DNA of 64,000 nt from Halocatena marina (GTDB taxonomy: Archaea > Halobacteriota > Halobacteria > Halobacteriales > Haloarculaceae). Position numbers and translations under genes: made by a program. The notes beneath the pieces were generated by a model. The model did not search any database. It worked only from the letters and a program-made list of their open reading frames with translations, and was not told where the DNA came from. Shown here piece by piece: positions 1 through 8,700 of this stretch (its first letter is position 1; each line of letters starts with the position of its first letter). The DNA lies in contig NZ_CP109785.1 of NCBI RefSeq assembly GCF_025913575.1, forward strand, positions 2,294,001 to 2,358,000. Reading direction: 5' to 3'.

Positions 1-1005
1 ACCAACGGAGCGACCATCCATTCGGGCGAAGCCAACGACCATACTCCGAGCGTAGTCCCCGTGGATCTCAAAGAACGACTGATCGTCGACGATTTCTGCG
101 ATGACATCGACCGTGTCGTAGGGTTTTTTCGCATCGTTGGGAACGATCTCGTTGAGACGGTCACACGAACGGGTAGGATCATCCCACGGCTCGAGGACCG
201 GTGGATCCTCCATATTGTTCTGGGGAAGATAGGAGAGGAGCTGACGGATGGAATCAAGTGCCTCGGTCTCACTCTCACACGCCATATGAGCCACTCCACT
301 CGTGTCCGCGTGCGTGTCCGCCCCACCGAGTTCCGCCATCGAGATCTGCTCACCGGTTACCGTCTCGATCACGTCAGGACCGGTGATCATCATATGGCTC
401 GTATCACGTACCATGAACGTAAAGTCAGTGAGAGCAGGCGAGTAGGTTGCCCCGCCCGCACACGGCCCCATAATGGCAGATATTTGCGGAACAACGCCGC
501 TTGCATCGGTGTTGCGCTTGAAGATGCGAGCGAATCCAACCAACGAATCGACGCCCTCCTGAATGCGCGCTCCACCCGAGTCGTTGAGACCGATAATCGG
601 AACACCAGCATCGACCGCTTGGTCCATCACCTTACAAACCTTGTCCGCGACGACTTCTCCAACCGAGCCACCAAGCACAGTAAAATCGTGGGCAAAGACG
701 AACGTCTTACGACCGTTGACATCTCCGTAGCCGGTTACGACCGCATCACCTGAATAGGTCTTCTCATCCATCCCAAAGTTCGTACACCGGTGTTCGGTGA
801 ATGGGTCGATCTCACGGAACGTATCATCGTCGAGGAAATACTCGATTCGTTCGTGAGCGGTCATTTTCCCTTTCGAGTGTTGGGATTCGATCCGTTCTTT
901 TCCCCCGCCCATGCGCGATATTTTACGACGGTTGCGGAGCTCTTCGATTGGCGTCAGTTCGTCTTTACTCTCCTCTAACAGTTGGCGCGACAGTTCCTTA
1001 CTCAT
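1..1005 (-). CDS. Acyl-CoA carboxylase carboxyltransferase subunit (PccB/AccD5 family), C-terminus cut by window edge
   Basis: Carboxyltransferase of a biotin-dependent acyl-CoA carboxylase, probably propionyl-/acetyl-CoA carboxylase: it moves CO2 from carboxybiotin to the acyl-CoA. The ATG is at 1005 and 335 codons stay open to the window edge; the family is usually about 510-520 residues, so roughly a third is missing. Visible motifs: a start-proximal region ending HERIEYFLDDDTF (51-63), the family signature NDSGGARIQEG (141-151) and the oxyanion-hole region MGPCAGGATYSPA (about 178-190). It begins 2 bp after the stop of the upstream reductase, so the two are surely cotranscribed. In haloarchaea such carboxylases feed the methylmalonyl-CoA route and PHA precursor supply. 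Substrate (propionyl versus acetyl) cannot be decided from this part. The biotin genes at 51-55 kb could supply its cofactor. Confidence 0.93.
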   Translation of the reverse strand, partial: MSKELSRQLLEESKDELTPIEELRNRRKISRMGGGKERIESQHSKGKMTAHERIEYFLDDDTFREIDPFTEHRCTNFGMDEKTYSGDAVVTGYGDVNGRKTFVFAHDFTVLGGSVGEVVADKVCKVMDQAVDAGVPIIGLNDSGGARIQEGVDSLVGFARIFKRNTDASGVVPQISAIMGPCAGGATYSPALTDFTFMVRDTSHMMITGPDVIETVTGEQISMAELGGADTHADTSGVAHMACESETEALDSIRQLLSYLPQNNMEDPPVLEPWDDPTRSCDRLNEIVPNDAKKPYDTVDVIAEIVDDQSFFEIHGDYARSMVVGFARMDGRSVG

Positions 1006-1007
1006 CG

Positions 1008-1766
1008 TTACCGCTCCATACCACCGGTTACTGAGAGAATCTGGCCGGTAATGTAGCTGGATCTGGGACCAGCAAGGAAACGGGCAACGCCCGTTATATC
1101 TTCGATGTCAGCGAATCGATCGAGCGGGATTCGCTCTAAGATACTCTCCTGAACGTGCTCGGGGACTGTCTCGAGCATATCGGTCTGAACAAATCCCGGA
1201 GCGATGCAGTTGGCAGTTGAACCGGACCGAGCCATTTCCAGCGCAAGGGTCCGCGTAAAGCCGAACATCCCACTTTTCGAGGCGGCGTAGTTTGCCTGCC
1301 CAAAGTTCCCCTTTCGACCAATCATTGAGGAGATGTTGATCAATCGGCCGTTGTTGGATTCGGTCAGATCGTCGAAGAACGCCTGCGTGCAGTTGAAAAC
1401 ACCTCCAAGATTAACCTCCATTACCGTATCCCAATCCTCACGGCTCATGTTGGTGAACTTCCCGTCCATCGTACATCCAGCGTTGTTCACTAAAATATCG
1501 GTTCGTCCGAACGCTGTTCGGGTCGTCTCACTCATCGCTCGTGTTTCCTCCGTATCGGAAACATCCGCTTGCACAGCAACCGCTTTGCTCCCAGATTCCT
1601 CAATGGCATCGACGACATTGTGTGCTTCTGCTTCCGATGAACGATAATTAACAACCACATTGGCACCGGCAGCCCCCAACTCTTCTGCGATCCCACGCCC
1701 GATACCACGAGAGGCACCAGTAACTACACACGTTTTATCTTCTAATAACATAGTATCTGATTCCAT
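1008..1766 (-). CDS. fabG: SDR-family 3-oxoacyl-ACP / acetoacetyl-CoA reductase (FabG/PhaB type)
   Basis: Short-chain dehydrogenase, 252 residues, the normal length. TGASRGIG (16-23) is the dinucleotide-binding glycine motif and Arg42 after the second strand suggests NADPH. NNAG is at 94-97, and the catalytic residues are Ser147 (or Ser146), Tyr160 and Lys164 (YAASK). The C-terminal APGFVQTDM and GGM motifs are typical of FabG. Haloarchaea lack bacterial fatty-acid synthase, so the likely job is reduction of 3-ketoacyl-CoA, as for PhaB in polyhydroxyalkanoate synthesis. It sits directly upstream of an acyl-CoA carboxylase subunit (2-bp gap), which fits acyl-CoA metabolism. The first ATG is used here; Met6 is an equally possible start. 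No phaC or phaE is visible, so the PHA role is an inference. Confidence 0.9.
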   Translation of the reverse strand: MESDTMLLEDKTCVVTGASRGIGRGIAEELGAAGANVVVNYRSSEAEAHNVVDAIEESGSKAVAVQADVSDTEETRAMSETTRTAFGRTDILVNNAGCTMDGKFTNMSREDWDTVMEVNLGGVFNCTQAFFDDLTESNNGRLINISSMIGRKGNFGQANYAASKSGMFGFTRTLALEMARSGSTANCIAPGFVQTDMLETVPEHVQESILERIPLDRFADIEDITGVARFLAGPRSSYITGQILSVTGGMER

Positions 1767-2023
1767 TTTAATTAGCCGTTGGTATTTTCTCCATTAAGAA
1801 CAGTCATCAATCTCACGTAATGCGATTTTGCTCTTTTTGAGCGTACATTCACGTTAATAAACTCTAACATGGTTTTCACACATTCATTCGCACGGGATCG
1901 GCCATAATAAGTATATGTTCTGTTACCCTCTGCTCAACGTGGTGCAATAATGAATAGTCACCTCGAAAACAATAAATTCAGTTTGCGATTGATATCTGCG
2001 ATCGCAACCAACAGCTACTTTGG

Positions 2024-3223
2024 GTGATCCTAGATATGGGTAACTACGGAATGACTGTAGACACGTGTGTGATCATCCCGACGATCAGGGAGTATGAGTG
2101 TGTACGGACGTACGTCGAAAACGCCCGCGAGCATGGCTTCGATCTCGACCGATTGTTCTTCTTGCTGGTCACAGAGGACTTCTGTGATACAGACGATATG
2201 GAAGCAATGCTCGAAGAAGAAGGCGTCTCCGGAGCCGTCTTCGATGGATCGCGCCGCGAGGCGTGGTACGAAGAGCAAGATGTTGTTGAGTTCTCGCATC
2301 TCGTTCCTGCTGCGAGCCACGCTGAGACTAGTTTCGGTCTGCTCTACATGTGGGAGAACCAACAGTACGAGTACGGGTTCTTCATCGACGACGACACACT
2401 CCCACACCCCGACTTCGACTTCTTCGGCCGTCACTTCGAGAACATCGCGTTCGAGGGTGAGATCGAAAGCGTCGCCTCTGATGAGCAGTGGGTGAACGTC
2501 CTCTACCAGAACTTCGACGAGCACGGATTGTATCCACGAGGATACCCCTACAGCGCAATGCACGAAAACGTCGACATCGGCACCGAACAGGTCGACGACG
2601 TCGTCGCCTCGCAGGGTCTTTGGACGAACGTCCCCGACCTCGACGCTGTGCGCATCCTCATGGATGGCGATCTTCAGGGACAGGCACAAACCCGTACCTC
2701 ATCCGACGACTTCGATGGGGACTTCGTCGCCCGAGAGGGAGAGTACCTCACAGTCTGTTCAATGAACCTCGCGTTCCGTCGCGAAGTTGTGCCCGCATTC
2801 TATCAGCTCCCGATGGACGACAATCCGTGGGAAGTCGGCCGATTCGACGACATCTGGAGTGGTGTCTTCTTGAAACGGGCCTGCGACATCCTCGGCAAAC
2901 AGATCTACAACGGATACCCGTTGTGTGAACACAACAAGGCGCCACGATCGACGTTCGACGATCTCAACAACGAAGTTCCTGCGCTCGAACTGAACGAGCA
3001 CGTCTGGGAGATCGTCGATGCGGTCGGAGACGACGCGACCTCCTACGCAGAGGCGTTCGACGCCATGGCGAGTGCACTCGTCGAACACGACGGCGACTAC
3101 AACAACGACGACTTCCTCGTGTACGTCGGAGAATACATGCACGAGTGGCTCGACTGCCTCGATGAACTCGCGCCCGTTGAAACCGAACGAACGCGAGCGA
3201 GCGTCACTGCTACCGACGACTAG
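2024..3223 (+). CDS. GT75-like reversibly glycosylated polypeptide family glycosyltransferase
   Basis: Protein of up to 399 residues resembling the family named reversibly glycosylated polypeptide / alpha-1,4-glucan-protein synthase / UDP-arabinopyranose mutase (GT75). It opens with a Rossmann-like strand CVIIPTIRE (15-23), carries a DxD-type site FIDDDTLPHPD (120-130) for nucleotide-sugar and metal, and a second acidic motif RFDDIWSG (273-280), both characteristic of that family. No signal peptide or membrane segment, so it is cytoplasmic. The reading frame opens with GTG at 2024; ATG codons at 2036 and 2051 are alternative starts, and Met10 (2051) gives the most family-like N-terminus. Next to it are a GT39-like and a GT2 gene, so a role in making or using a nucleotide sugar for surface glycan is inferred; the sugar is unknown. 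Confidence 0.85.
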   Translation: MILDMGNYGMTVDTCVIIPTIREYECVRTYVENAREHGFDLDRLFFLLVTEDFCDTDDMEAMLEEEGVSGAVFDGSRREAWYEEQDVVEFSHLVPAASHAETSFGLLYMWENQQYEYGFFIDDDTLPHPDFDFFGRHFENIAFEGEIESVASDEQWVNVLYQNFDEHGLYPRGYPYSAMHENVDIGTEQVDDVVASQGLWTNVPDLDAVRILMDGDLQGQAQTRTSSDDFDGDFVAREGEYLTVCSMNLAFRREVVPAFYQLPMDDNPWEVGRFDDIWSGVFLKRACDILGKQIYNGYPLCEHNKAPRSTFDDLNNEVPALELNEHVWEIVDAVGDDATSYAEAFDAMASALVEHDGDYNNDDFLVYVGEYMHEWLDCLDELAPVETERTRASVTATDD

Positions 3224-3640
3224 CACAGAATCGGCAAGCAGAAGTGTTTTGTACACCATCATGTAGTGAACTGGTGTTTGAGAACACAGCGACTGGGACG
3301 CGTTCGATGCTGCTTCCAACGAAACGGATGGATGATGGTGTATCACCGTTGTGCTCGATGGAGGTGGCTGCTATTAGCCACTTCATCCAGCCAACACGTT
3401 TGAGCACGCCCGAGCGTTTCGATCGTCACCGACATCTACAGAACGACGCGCGAATGAGCTTACGATACGAATTCGATTCCGCCGACGAGGTCGACCACCG
3501 AGAGAATCACACCACAAACCGAAGCGGTGGCAGCGACACGACCATCGATTGCGATCACGATCACGACCACGCTCGTGGGTGCACAACTCACGTCGGTACG
3601 GGCGGATATTTCACTATCACAGCTATCGACAGCAGGTTCT
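3224..3640. other. 417-bp gap without a convincing gene
   Basis: No reading frame here has haloarchaeal protein character: the frames are short, rich in S, T and R and poor in D and E. An 11-bp inverted repeat (3252-3262 with 3332-3342) and a small hairpin with a 6-bp stem (GTGGCT/AGCCAC, about 3364-3381) are visible. These could mark a decayed mobile element or a transcript end, but I recognise neither. Confidence 0.4.
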
Positions 3641-5797
3641 ATGGAGTGGACTAAGCGTAGATTCCGTCTTGCTGTTGGGTTCCTCTCGGTTCTTGCTGGA
3701 GGGGTAGTATTCCTCATTGGTCACGAGGTGTTCCCCTATCTATCACACAACCACGACGAAGGCGTCTATCTCCAGCAGGCTTCGATGCTCCTCCACGGGA
3801 AGCTCTGGTATACGACTGATTTCCCGGCTGCCTTTCGACCGTGGTTTTTCGTTCAGGATGGAAATCGGCTGTATCCGAAGTACACGCCGGTTGCCGCGCT
3901 CATGTACGCGCCGGGTGTCGCGTTGGGCGTTCCTCGACTGATGCTCTCGGTGATTGCGGCGGGCAACGTTGCCCTCGTTGGGCTTCTCGGGCGTGAAGCA
4001 TTCGATCGACCGACGGGCGTCCTCGCTACTGGGATTGCGCTCACGACGCCATTTTTCCTGATCATCTCAGCGACGTTCATGGCGTATGCGCCGACAACGT
4101 TGCTGAACCTCTTGTTCGCGTTCGGGTATATCCGGATGTTTCGAAGTCAGAGCCGCCGGTACGCTGTGCTCGCAGGCGCAGCCATCGGACTCGCGTTCTT
4201 CTCTCGCCCGTATACAGCCGTTCTGTTCGCCACTCCCTTCCTCATTCATGCGGTACTCACGGTAGGACGTCACGCCCGTGAGCGAAACATTTGGACACCA
4301 ATAATTGAGCGAGAAGCGATCGTTGCGCTTTTCGGCGTGTTGGGGGTGGGACTTGCACTCACGTACAATCATGTGGTGACGGGCGATGCACTCGTCTTCC
4401 CGTATCAGGCGTTCGCGCCGCTTGATGGGTTGGGATTCGGTCGGCGAAGGATTCTCCAGCACACGACTGTGTACTCGGCTGATCTCGCATGGCGTGTGAA
4501 CAAGCACCTCGTAGCCGAACTCTTCACGCGATGGACTACCGCCGCTCCGATTGGAGCCACTGTCGCTGCGATTGGTCTCTTTCCGGTTGCACTTCGCTAT
4601 CGGGAGCGCCATACGTCCCCGATCTCTGATCTTACACTCCGGCTCGCCATTCTCGGTGTCTGCATCACGGTCATCGTCGGAAATATCTACTTCTGGGGGA
4701 CGCTCAACAGCCTCGCAACGATTGCAGATCCAACCGACGGATTCATGGCGGTATTTGGTCCGTACTACCACTTCGATCTCGTGCTTCCGCTGTCCGTATT
4801 CGGTAGCGCCGGTGTGCTCTGGCTCGGTCGATCGATCCGATCGGCCCTTTCGGTGCGCCTCTCGACACAGAGCGTGCGTGCAGTCATCATCGTGTTGTTG
4901 GTTGTCTCAGCACCGATTCTCGCGGGCGCAGAATACGCTCGGATGGAAGAGCCGATCGGGAAGAATCTGGGTGGTATCGAACAACAATCTGAGCTGTACG
5001 CTCCCTTCGAGAACGAAAGTTTAGACAATGCGCTCGTCCTGTTCCCGGTCCCGTACGGGCCGTGGCTGTCACACCCGTTCCAATGGCTCCGAAACGGGGG
5101 CTCGCTCGAAGATGGAGATATTCTATACGCACAGAATCTCGGACCGGCCACAGATTTCGGTCTTATCGACGCCTATCCCAACCGATCACACTATCGATTT
5201 ACGTACCGAGGAAAATGGCCCGGCAACGTTATGCCGCATCTCCAGCCACTCAGCATCCGGAACGGCACGAGCCACCAGCTCACAACAACTGTTGGTACCG
5301 TTGGACAGCCAACAGCGGTTCGGCTTACGGTCGATGATGACCGGATCGTCCGGTTCCGGTATCCCACAAACGTATCCCGACCGCCAGAAAACGAACAGTT
5401 CGACGTTCGCTGGAGCGTGAACGGAACACACGTTCGATTGGAAACGATCAACGGAACGCCTGTCGAGGCAGAGACGACAAACACGAGCGTCCAAGAACCA
5501 CTGAGTGGGCAAGCGATAGTTCCGACGACACCCGACGGATATCCCTCCGATACGATTGCTATCGACGGACCAACGTTCGTCCAACTGACGATGACGTTCG
5601 TGAAACCAAACCATAACACCGTCACATACCGCTACGCTATGGGTGTCGATGCGAACAACGAAAGCGCCCGGCTTCTCTGGCCCGGTTCACCAAAGGTGTG
5701 TCAGGGGTCGCGTCACTGTGGTCACGAGGGGATGTACATCCCAGAAGGTGAGTATCCCGACGGAATCACCACGAACACGACCGTCCAGACACGGTAA
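3641..5797 (+). CDS. GT39-like polytopic membrane glycosyltransferase with extracytoplasmic C-terminal domain
   Basis: 718 residues from the ATG at 3641; the frame is open upstream to 3527 but that stretch does not look coding. The N-terminal 430 or so residues hold about ten hydrophobic segments. The first follows a basic start (MEWTKRRFRLAVGF) and leads into HDEGVYLQQ (38-46), an acidic first loop like the catalytic loop of GT39/ArnT-type enzymes that take sugar from a polyprenyl-phosphate carrier. The remaining 250 residues are hydrophilic, with several N-x-S/T sequons, and probably form a surface domain. Neighbouring GT75-like and GT2 genes suggest a glycan assembly set: the GT2 enzyme charges a dolichol phosphate and this protein would transfer the sugar outside. 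The acceptor is unknown. Confidence 0.78.
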   Translation: MEWTKRRFRLAVGFLSVLAGGVVFLIGHEVFPYLSHNHDEGVYLQQASMLLHGKLWYTTDFPAAFRPWFFVQDGNRLYPKYTPVAALMYAPGVALGVPRLMLSVIAAGNVALVGLLGREAFDRPTGVLATGIALTTPFFLIISATFMAYAPTTLLNLLFAFGYIRMFRSQSRRYAVLAGAAIGLAFFSRPYTAVLFATPFLIHAVLTVGRHARERNIWTPIIEREAIVALFGVLGVGLALTYNHVVTGDALVFPYQAFAPLDGLGFGRRRILQHTTVYSADLAWRVNKHLVAELFTRWTTAAPIGATVAAIGLFPVALRYRERHTSPISDLTLRLAILGVCITVIVGNIYFWGTLNSLATIADPTDGFMAVFGPYYHFDLVLPLSVFGSAGVLWLGRSIRSALSVRLSTQSVRAVIIVLLVVSAPILAGAEYARMEEPIGKNLGGIEQQSELYAPFENESLDNALVLFPVPYGPWLSHPFQWLRNGGSLEDGDILYAQNLGPATDFGLIDAYPNRSHYRFTYRGKWPGNVMPHLQPLSIRNGTSHQLTTTVGTVGQPTAVRLTVDDDRIVRFRYPTNVSRPPENEQFDVRWSVNGTHVRLETINGTPVEAETTNTSVQEPLSGQAIVPTTPDGYPSDTIAIDGPTFVQLTMTFVKPNHNTVTYRYAMGVDANNESARLLWPGSPKVCQGSRHCGHEGMYIPEGEYPDGITTNTTVQTR

Positions 5798-5807
5798 CGA
5801 AGCAGGG

Positions 5808-6509
5808 TTATCGGAGATGTTCTTCGAAACAGACCTTGACGATCGACTTCGCGATAGCCGCACCACCTTCGATCGGGTCGAGCTTCGTCTCTCCTCGGCG
5901 TTCGCGGTACGTGATCGGCGCTTCGCGCACCCGGTAATCACGCATCACTGGCCGGATGAGTAATTCAGCTGAGAGACCAGTGTTTTCGGTCCATTCGATC
6001 TGTTGGATAACTTCACGCCGGTAGGCACGCATTCCCGTCGTCGTGTCGTGAACGCGTGTTCCCATCAACACACTGGCGATGAGGGCAAACGTCGCGTTCC
6101 CAAGGCGGTTGAATGCTGGCATTTCCCGCGCTCCGTGGTACAGTCGGTCACCGCTGACCACGTCGTATCCCTCATTGATCAACGAGAGGAACTCCGGGAG
6201 GGCATCCATCGGATAGGTGTCATCACAATCGGTCGTAACGACGATCGGTCGATCAGCACTCAGAACTGCCTCGCGCACTGCGACGCCGTATCCCTGTGGT
6301 TCCTGCTCAATGACACGTGCGCCGTGTTCGCGGGCGATTTCTGGCGTACGGTCGCTCGAACCATCGACACAGATTGCTTCAGCTCGGCCGTCTGTGACAC
6401 GATCTATGTCTTCAAGGACGACACCAATCGACTCCTCTTCGTTGTACGTCCCCATTACGACACTGAGATCATCGAATGTGAACTGCTCGGATTTCGTTTC
6501 TTGTTGCAT
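5808..6509 (-). CDS. GT2 family glycosyltransferase, dolichyl-phosphate sugar synthase type
   Basis: 233 residues, GT-A fold. SVVMGTYNEEESI (16-28) is the nucleotide-binding start, DGSSDRT (49-55) a classic GT2 motif, and D94-C-D96 followed by DTYP gives the metal-binding DxD. The motif FNRLGNATFALIASVLMG and the conserved RERRGETKL near the C-terminus are typical of dolichol-phosphate mannose/glucose synthases. There is no C-terminal membrane anchor, so it is a cytoplasmic or peripheral enzyme like the archaeal AglJ/AglD-type transferases. It is convergent with the GT39-like gene (10-bp gap), which would use the lipid-linked sugar it makes. Sugar identity cannot be read from sequence. Confidence 0.87.
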   Translation of the reverse strand: MQQETKSEQFTFDDLSVVMGTYNEEESIGVVLEDIDRVTDGRAEAICVDGSSDRTPEIAREHGARVIEQEPQGYGVAVREAVLSADRPIVVTTDCDDTYPMDALPEFLSLINEGYDVVSGDRLYHGAREMPAFNRLGNATFALIASVLMGTRVHDTTTGMRAYRREVIQQIEWTENTGLSAELLIRPVMRDYRVREAPITYRERRGETKLDPIEGGAAIAKSIVKVCFEEHLR

Positions 6510-6998
6510 TACCCGCTACTCGGCCCAGCGTACACTTCAGCGTTATCAAGCGCGCCGAGCAATACCGAATCTCAACGTATATCATAGCGCCAACGGATTA
6601 GGTCCCAAACGTCTGCAAACGGACTTCAGCCACCGATAATGAAAAGTATTCTATATATTTTGCAAATTTAAACTCTTCGATATAATTCCACGCACGATGA
6701 TATCCACTAAACCATACTATCAACCAATGTTTATTTACAGTATCTTTATATAGATGAAAAATTATTTATCGACAGAACCACCGAGTAATAGCGTGAACGG
6801 ATGTATCACAAATCCTATTATCGCCCGAGGAGGTAGCACGGGAATGCAGTACGTTGTGCGTGGACTAGACTTCCGTGTGAGTAGCCCGTCGACGGAACGA
6901 GTAAACTGGATTCCAAGCACCCCTCTCGCCGTGGGAACTCCCGAGACAGCACTTCCGGGATCGGTCGCTGACCGGAGTCGATCCGTTCGCATATTACA
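6510..6998. other. 489-bp AT-rich divergent intergenic region
   Basis: Separates the minus-strand GT2 gene from the plus-strand gene at 6999. The part at 6645-6770 is strongly AT-rich with TATA-like stretches (for example 6743-6750), so it likely holds promoters. A frame at 6754-7002 (82 codons) ends in TGA overlapping the ATG at 6999 by 4 bp, but its product is serine-rich and poor in acidic residues, so I do not call it a gene. Confidence 0.45.
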
Positions 6999-7370
6999 AT
7001 GACAGACAGTCGAGATCTATCAACACACACAGAGCCACTCCGGGCGCTTCCGGATGACGAGGAGATATTCGACCCGCTCATGAACCTGCGACGTCGGACG
7101 ATCATTCGCTATATGAGCCACCTGCCGCCGGATGCCGCCGTCGAGACAGCGGAACTCGCGCGGGTATGCGCGGCTGTCGAACGGGATCTTCCGCTCCACA
7201 AAGTCAACCATCGAACGTACCGCCACGCCTATCAGGCGGTGCGCCAGCGGGATATACAGCGGCTGGCGGACGCCGAAATCCTCGACAGACACGACAGAGA
7301 CACAATCACGCGCGGAGAGCGTTTCGCGTACTTCATCGAACTGCTCGACGCGATTGATGACCATCTTTAA
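6999..7370 (+). CDS. Small haloarchaeal winged-helix-like protein (DUF7344 type)
   Basis: 123 residues. After a short acidic N-terminus comes LMNLRRRTIIRYMSHLP (28-44), a dense basic helix, then a helical stretch with ELARVCAAVER, and the segment RDIQRLADAEILDRHD followed by a basic tail. This order (L-N-x-R-R-R, helix, helix, 'LxxLAxxxILD') matches the small haloarchaeal DUF7344 proteins, which look like a single winged helix and may bind DNA or partner proteins. No membrane segment. The neighbour downstream is a tiny membrane protein. Function is unknown; a regulatory role is an inference from the fold-like pattern only. Confidence 0.7.
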   Translation: MTDSRDLSTHTEPLRALPDDEEIFDPLMNLRRRTIIRYMSHLPPDAAVETAELARVCAAVERDLPLHKVNHRTYRHAYQAVRQRDIQRLADAEILDRHDRDTITRGERFAYFIELLDAIDDHL

Positions 7371-7464
7371 TAAATAGCCAGCGTGAGACGGACGTACAGA
7401 GACCGCTTACCGGAAATGCTTTCGGGTAACGGACGTATTTTCCACTTCGACATTAACTAATCGT

Positions 7465-7665
7465 ATGAATGAATCTGTTGATATCAATCCAAAAAGAGTT
7501 GTACAAATGGTCGTCTGGTTTCTCGTTACATCGTTGTGTCTATTCGTTGCATACGACTATTGGGTAACGCAGGGACAGACAGACGTCTTTTTCACGATAA
7601 TTGGTGGTTTTCTGTTTCTTTTTGCGCTCGTGTCGATCCCGGTGTTCGTCACTCGTTACAGGTAG
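7465..7665 (+). CDS. Small two-helix membrane protein, unknown function
   Basis: 66 residues. A short polar N-terminus (MNESVDINPKR) precedes two hydrophobic helices, roughly residues 11-31 and 41-61, ending in a basic RYR tail, so both ends are probably cytoplasmic. Small membrane proteins of this size are common and poorly described in haloarchaea. It lies 94 bp after the HTH-like gene and 81 bp before an aldo-keto reductase; no function can be proposed. Confidence 0.6.
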   Translation: MNESVDINPKRVVQMVVWFLVTSLCLFVAYDYWVTQGQTDVFFTIIGGFLFLFALVSIPVFVTRYR

Positions 7666-7746
7666 AAGTGCTTTGCCCGCCTACTGTTTTCGTCCGATCG
7701 ACGATTGGACCCGCAGGTATACACAACTGGGTACCGTACTCGAACC

Positions 7747-8589
7747 ATGGAATACGTCACCCTCCGAGGAGAGAAAATCCCGAAGGTAGGTCTCGGAACG
7801 TGGCGACTGACGGGCGAAGACTGTCGTCAGGCCATCGCAACAGCGATCAATCTCGGATATCGACACATCGACACCGCACAAGTCTACGGGAACGAGCGAG
7901 AAATTGGCGACGCGATCCGTGCGAGCAAAATCGACCGCGACAAACTCTTTTTGACGACGAAGCTCGGGGGACAGAACTACGGCCACGACGCTGTGCTACG
8001 CTCGACTGAAGAAAGTCTCGCTAAACTCAACACCGACTACATCGATCTGTTGTTGATTCACTGGCCTGCAGATCGCATTCCGATCGGAACGACGCCGCTC
8101 GCGGAAACGCTCGGTGCGATGAACGAACTCGTTGAGAACGGCACTGTCCGACATATCGGAGTCAGTAATTTCGACATCGATCGGCTTGACGAAGCACGCA
8201 ACCTCTCAGAAGCGCCGATCTTGACCAATCAAGTGCAGTATCACCCATTCTGGGATCAGACACGACTGCTCGAATACTGTCAAATACACGATGTTATTCT
8301 CACTGCGTACAGTCCATTCGGTCACGGAGGCGCGTTGGACGATGGAGTGCTCGTCGAAATCGGAGACCGGTACGGAAAGTCGAGCGCGCAAGTTGCGCTC
8401 CGGTGGCTAATTCAACAAGAGATGGTCTGTACCATCCCGAAGGCGACCAGCTACGAGCATCTCAAAGCGAATTTTGCGGTGTTCGACTTCGAACTCACAG
8501 ACGAAGAGATGAAAAACATCTATCGTCCCTCGAAACTCCGAACGGTGTCTGGGTTCGTCAAATCACGACTTCCAGATCCGCGTCGATAA
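7747..8589 (+). CDS. Aldo-keto reductase
   Basis: 280 residues from the ATG at 7747; upstream codons to 7705 are open but do not align with the family start (MEYVTLRGEKIPKVGLGTWR). The AKR catalytic tetrad is complete: Asp42, Tyr47 (DTAQVYGNE), Lys72 (TTKLGG) and His105 (LLIHWP). The strand-ending GVSNFD, QVQYHP and IPKATS segments for NAD(P)H binding are present. Expected to reduce aldehydes or ketones to alcohols with NAD(P)H in the cytoplasm. The exact substrate is not predictable from the family; in haloarchaea such genes are often annotated as 2,5-diketo-gluconate-reductase-like. Confidence 0.92.
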   Translation: MEYVTLRGEKIPKVGLGTWRLTGEDCRQAIATAINLGYRHIDTAQVYGNEREIGDAIRASKIDRDKLFLTTKLGGQNYGHDAVLRSTEESLAKLNTDYIDLLLIHWPADRIPIGTTPLAETLGAMNELVENGTVRHIGVSNFDIDRLDEARNLSEAPILTNQVQYHPFWDQTRLLEYCQIHDVILTAYSPFGHGGALDDGVLVEIGDRYGKSSAQVALRWLIQQEMVCTIPKATSYEHLKANFAVFDFELTDEEMKNIYRPSKLRTVSGFVKSRLPDPRR

Positions 8590-8670
8590 GCAAGTTGCTG
8601 GAGAATCGTTCTTGACCCCCGCTCGTAACCGTACGTGGTAGATTCATGAATTTTCCATAGAACCATCGGA

Positions 8671-8678
8671 TATTTTAT
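8671..8678 (+). promoter_or_regulatory. TATA-like box of the MBL-fold gene
   Basis: The sequence TATTTTAT is centred about 26 nt before the ATG at 8701, the spacing expected for a leaderless archaeal transcript. Confidence 0.5.
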
Positions 8679-8700
8679 TCGTCGCGTTCGTAGAGATAGT

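Noticed and set aside
61..753. 230-codon plus-strand frame
   Set aside because: It lies antisense to the carboxyltransferase, whose conserved motifs read cleanly on the minus strand; the plus-strand product is R/T-rich and matches nothing.
3527..3640. Longer N-terminus for the GT39-like protein
   Set aside because: The 38 extra residues are S/T-rich with no conserved sequence; the basic-then-hydrophobic start at 3641 fits a first membrane segment.
6754..7002. 82-codon frame ending in a 4-bp overlap with the next gene
   Set aside because: The overlap looks like translational coupling, but the product is S/R-rich with few acidic residues, unlike the surrounding proteins, and has no recognisable motif.
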